From Zhengitettix transpicula (taxonomy: Eukaryota; Arthropoda; Insecta; Orthoptera; Tetrigidae), in NCBI GenBank assembly GCA_037074705.1, contig CM073596.1, positions 51,550,001-51,614,000 of the forward strand: a stretch of 64,000 nucleotides of DNA, written 5' to 3'. Position numbers and translations under genes: made by a program. Each line of letters begins with the position of its first letter. The stretch's first letter is position 1. The notes below the pieces were generated by a model. That model saw only the letters and a list, made by a program, of their open reading frames with translations. It had not been told where the DNA came from and ran no database searches. Of this stretch, positions 60,661 through 64,000 are shown piece after piece.

Positions 60661-61984
60661 TATTCATTAAACTCACCAGAGTTTTGTAAATGCTCAGATT
60701 TTTTAGGTATTAATCTTCATATGTTTTTTTTATTTGAATCCCTACAAATATACACGAAAATTTGATTACGAAGTAAATATAATTTAAATTTATAATTATT
60801 CTGCTTGATATCAAATCAATAAAAATTTTCAATTTTAATTATGTTTCAGCACAATTAATCAAAGGAAAAAACCCCAACCCTCTGTGTTGACAAATTTGCT
60901 CTATTCCAGTTAAACGGTCGGCGGAAAAAAAGTCACCCACCCTGGTAATAAAGTTTAGATTATAATTACATTACCGTAATTAATATTAATTACCAGAAAT
61001 CTGCCCCGCCGTTAAGCGCTAAAAAAATCGCAATTAATTATGGGAGGGTGGGAATTATGTTCGTATCCCACAAACACCCCCTCTTTCCCACAATCCTAAA
61101 TCAACCACTGGTTTAATAATCACTATATATTGACAGGCGAGGTTAATTAATGTTATGTTGATGTGATCAAATAATCACGAAACGTTTATCAATTTGGTAG
61201 CAAAACAAAATCAAAATATCGGCGTGTAATTTATTCGTCTACAGTTATGAAAAAACGAGCGTTGTTTTTTTGTCGTCAGTAATAAAATTTATCCCCGCTT
61301 TCTTGGATTAAGACTTAAATATTGCTTCCGGACGGGGAAGAAACAACCCTCTCATTTATTTTCCCTGACAGTTATTTACGAATTCGTTTTTAAAATAACG
61401 GCAATTAATTGCTACAAACCAAGAAACGGATGATGGTGGGGGGATGGGGGTTGAGGCGGTTGAGGGGAAGAGACGAGTTTTACATTAATGCGAATTATGC
61501 TCCAAGAAAGAAGGATAGATGAGAAATAGATGTAATCCTAACTGGGGAGAAGGGGACACGGAGCAATGATTAATCTGAAGGGATGAAGGAGAATAAACTA
61601 CCTCTACTATACTTAATTTTAGGGAAAATAAAATGTAGCATCAAATAAAATTTAAGGGTAGAACGCAGATATATGATTAGTCTTTAGTTTTTTAAAAAGA
61701 GAATTCACATTCTGGGACAGAGAAATAGTCGGAGGGTCTTCAAAAGTATGAAAGTGGAATTTATTTTACGTTAGCCGGATAAACGATAAATTACTCTGAC
61801 ATTTAAGATGGCGTCAGAAAACCGCATCTTGCCAATGTTAAAATAGAGACTTTTAGGTAAATTTTCCACTGGAAAACACAACTTTTAAAATTTTCACAGT
61901 TTATTTTTTAACTTGTGGAACGTGTGAGGGAACATAATTAATTATTTATAATAATTATAATTATAATTAATAAATTATTTATCT
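60661..61984. other. Unassigned AT-rich DNA
   Basis: No gene recognised. A weak hammerhead-like sequence at 61157-61183 is discussed among the rejected observations. Confidence 0.4.
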
Positions 61985-62345
61985 ATATCTGTTTTTTAAT
62001 AAAACCTACGATGAACTTGTGGATTTCTAAACTCTTTTGGATAAAAAATAATAAAAATATAAATAATTTAATATTTTAAGAATCATAATTATGAATTTAT
62101 TTAGCAAGATCTGTTTTTATGGAAAATAACTCTTATGAATTTTTAAACTCTTATGGTAAAAACGATTTATAAATTTTCCATAAAAACAGAATAAATTATG
62201 TACTGAAAATTAAAATTTTTTAATTTACTTGTCAAGTTCAAAATTTTAGAATTTTTTAACCGTAACTCTTATGGGTTTTCTCACTCTTATGGATAGAAAA
62301 ACGTCTAAAATTTTCCATAAAATCAGATTTTGAAACATAAATTTA
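61985..62345. repeat. Diverged ~130-bp tandem repeat (about 3 units)
   Basis: Three stretches share 'aactcttatgaatttt(t)aaactcttatgg', 'aaaacg.t.taaa' and 'ttttccataaaa.cag', near 62010, 62128 and 62265. Unit borders are not clean. Confidence 0.5.
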
Positions 62346-62599
62346 CAATTATAATTCTAATAAATCATTTATTCTGTTACGGCACAGATACCGTTAGGAT
62401 AGAAATTAACTCTGAAAATTTCAGTGATTTATCTATAACGGTTTCCGTCATAACGGTACCTATTTTAATATTGCCAAGATGGGGCCTTCAGATTCCCCTC
62501 AGCTATTAAGTAAAGATATTCAATAAGTCAAAAATATTTTTATGTGTTGTATCCAAGTACGGTTCATCACTCTCATTATATGAATAATCCAAACACTGG

Positions 62600-62690
62600 A
62601 CACAAAAACATATAATTTTACTATCTCCTGATGATGTCCCAAAGACGGAACGAAACGTTTTTTTTCGTGTATGTAACATATGTTATAACT
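62600..62690 (+). ncRNA. Hammerhead ribozyme-like motif (core boxes intact)
   Basis: Plus strand: CTGATGA (62628-62634), hairpin tgtcccaaagacggaac, GAAAC (62652-62656), then a T8 loop closed by CG...CG. Helix II can pair G-C, U-A, C-G and C-G with one mismatch. Upstream 'acata' (about 62608-62612) can pair with downstream 'tatgt' as part of helix I. The base at the expected cleavage position after CGU is G, which is not permitted in natural hammerheads, so it may be inactive or use a shifted register. Confidence 0.5.
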
Positions 62691-64000
62691 TAACCGGCAA
62701 GTTGAATATCACTATTAAATTCAACGACTTCAATAATCCAGGATTCGACTCCAATCTCGGTTGTTATTGCGTTAAATTTATGTAATGCCGCGCCACACCC
62801 ATCCCTAAAGGTACTCCCCTCCCAGCCCGAAAGCGGTTAAAATGATAAATAAACAACATAGAGAGAAACACTATCAATCGCTTTGACCCCGAAAAATATT
62901 TTTTTTGTCCCAAATATCGGCCGTTTTAGCATATTTGAAGATTTATGTCCGCGACCATCCCTGCACCTCGGGGGGTTATTAGTTGTGTCTCACCCCAAAC
63001 GTGTTTGTTTCCGGGTTGGAAGGAACACGTGTAGAATATTTGAACGAAATAGTTCCACGCGTTTAGATTTGTATGACGAGCTAACACACGTACAGTGAAT
63101 TTTATTTAATTAGACTATAATTTTTTTAAGTTTTATTTAAATTATTTCAAAACGAAAATTGTAATTAATAAGGTATCCCTTAATTGGGTTTTAATAGTTT
63201 CTCCATTATCCTTAAATTCAAAAATTTGAAATTCGTTCTACAAGGACAATTTAACCAATTCAATAAAGACTTGGAAGACTAGCGCGTGGAAAATAAAAAA
63301 TTACCTCCGAGAACCCGATGATTTTTTCCCCTTTTCCTTGCCCTATAAATTTTTCGTATGGTCCATTAATTTTGTTTTGGAAAAGAAGACTCATAAAAGT
63401 CTATACAAAGACAGAAATGTAGACTTCCTTTTTTTTCGGTATATTGACTTTAATAAAGGAAGTAGAATGGCTGAGTGAAAACTAGAAACTATAATCAAAT
63501 GAGAAATAAACCTCTATACGCGCTTTATTTTGTTGAAAACCTTTTATTAATCAGTGATCCTATTAATAGTAGGTATTAAATTAACAATGTTGGTTTGGGA
63601 GCAGACTATATTTAATATATAACTTAAAACTTACTTCGTATATTTATTCCCCCCGAGCCGTTGCAGCTAAAAGGGAAATAATGTAATACTGGAGCCAAAT
63701 ATGTTATCAGTGTTAAAAGCCAGAGGAAGAGATTTTTTTTTTCAGCCTTTGCCTTCCCTACTCTATTGTTTCCTTCCCCGTCTTTATTTCTCTATACTCT
63801 GGCGTGCTCGGGTACCGAGATCGCGATTCTTGGCCTTCTTCTTCTTCTTCTCTCAGATGAAAGTTTCCTTTTAATAGCCACCACGAAAAGAAGGAATTTG
63901 TTTTATTTTACTTTCCAGTTCAGTGAACCGGAGGCATCGCGAGCGGTTGACGCGTCTTAAAGAGGAAAAAGCCTTTCCCAACCCCCCTGGTTCTTCATCT
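62691..64000. other. Unassigned DNA to the window end
   Basis: 62700-63100 is GC-richer and has a 71-codon frame (62883-63098) without a known motif. 63740-64000 is pyrimidine-rich, with (CTT)n near 63838-63850 and a 64-codon open frame that may be part of a 5' UTR or exon running off the window. No gene could be identified. Confidence 0.4.

Noticed and set aside
61150..61200. Hammerhead-like TTGATGTGATC...ATCACGAAACG on the plus strand
   Set aside because: The hairpin gtgat/atcac pairs well before GAAAC, but it consumes part of the first core box, and CTGATGA is not present. Too weak to list as a motif.
62735..62765. tRNA B-box-like 'ggattcgactcc'
   Set aside because: No cloverleaf, A box or acceptor stem around it.

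Overview
The window reads as non-coding nuclear DNA from an animal, most likely an insect or another arthropod. It is AT-rich and has no operons, no dense long ORFs and no bacterial signals. It carries the remains of a Jockey-like non-LTR retrotransposon, a mariner transposase fragment, two older LINE tails, several kilobases of satellite DNA and many microsatellites. The mix of repeats would suit a large insect genome such as a polyneopteran, but that is an impression rather than a demonstration. I found no complete host protein gene, tRNA or rRNA. The longest open frames (13.4-15.4 kb) are read-through of a pyrimidine-rich satellite, not proteins.

Layout. 0-6.5 kb: a LINE tail, unassigned DNA, the first copy of a dispersed ~250 bp repeat ('repeat A') and a 20-bp minisatellite. 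6.7-13.4 kb: AT-rich DNA with a second repeat A copy joined to a short open frame. 13.46-15.41 kb: a satellite in seven internally homogeneous blocks, followed by a hammerhead-like motif. 18.0-18.8 kb: degenerate AT-rich repeats. 20.9-21.24 kb: a palindromic element with hammerhead-like ends. 25.22-25.93 kb: a 13-bp satellite. 29.1 kb: repeat A copy 3. 31-33.6 kb: degenerate repeats around a second LINE tail. 34.84-35.84 kb: a 20-bp satellite. 36.06-36.34, 39.3-39.5 and 41.8-41.96 kb: palindromic elements. 42.05-42.9 kb: a 32-bp repeat. 43.97 kb: the best hammerhead match. 48.8-49.1 kb: twin hairpins and repeat A copy 4. 50.19-52.6 kb: the Jockey-like LINE, with a mariner fragment directly after it. 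54.02-55.69 kb: an ~86-bp satellite carrying a 14-bp palindrome. 55.7-64 kb: mostly unassigned, with two more hammerhead-like motifs (59.65 and 62.63 kb).

The most interesting signal is a scattered set of sequences with the hammerhead ribozyme core: CTGATGA, a helix II hairpin, GAAAC, then a minimal helix III. Three copies (15.5, 44.0 and 62.6 kb) keep both core boxes. Several decayed copies appear to be arranged as inverted, head-to-head pairs inside palindromic elements, two of which share an identical 36-nt tail. Hammerheads with a very short helix III are known from Penelope-like elements, schistosome satellites and animal retrozymes, where they usually lie in direct orientation. The inverted pairing is the part that may be new. 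All calls were made by eye and need a covariance-model search.
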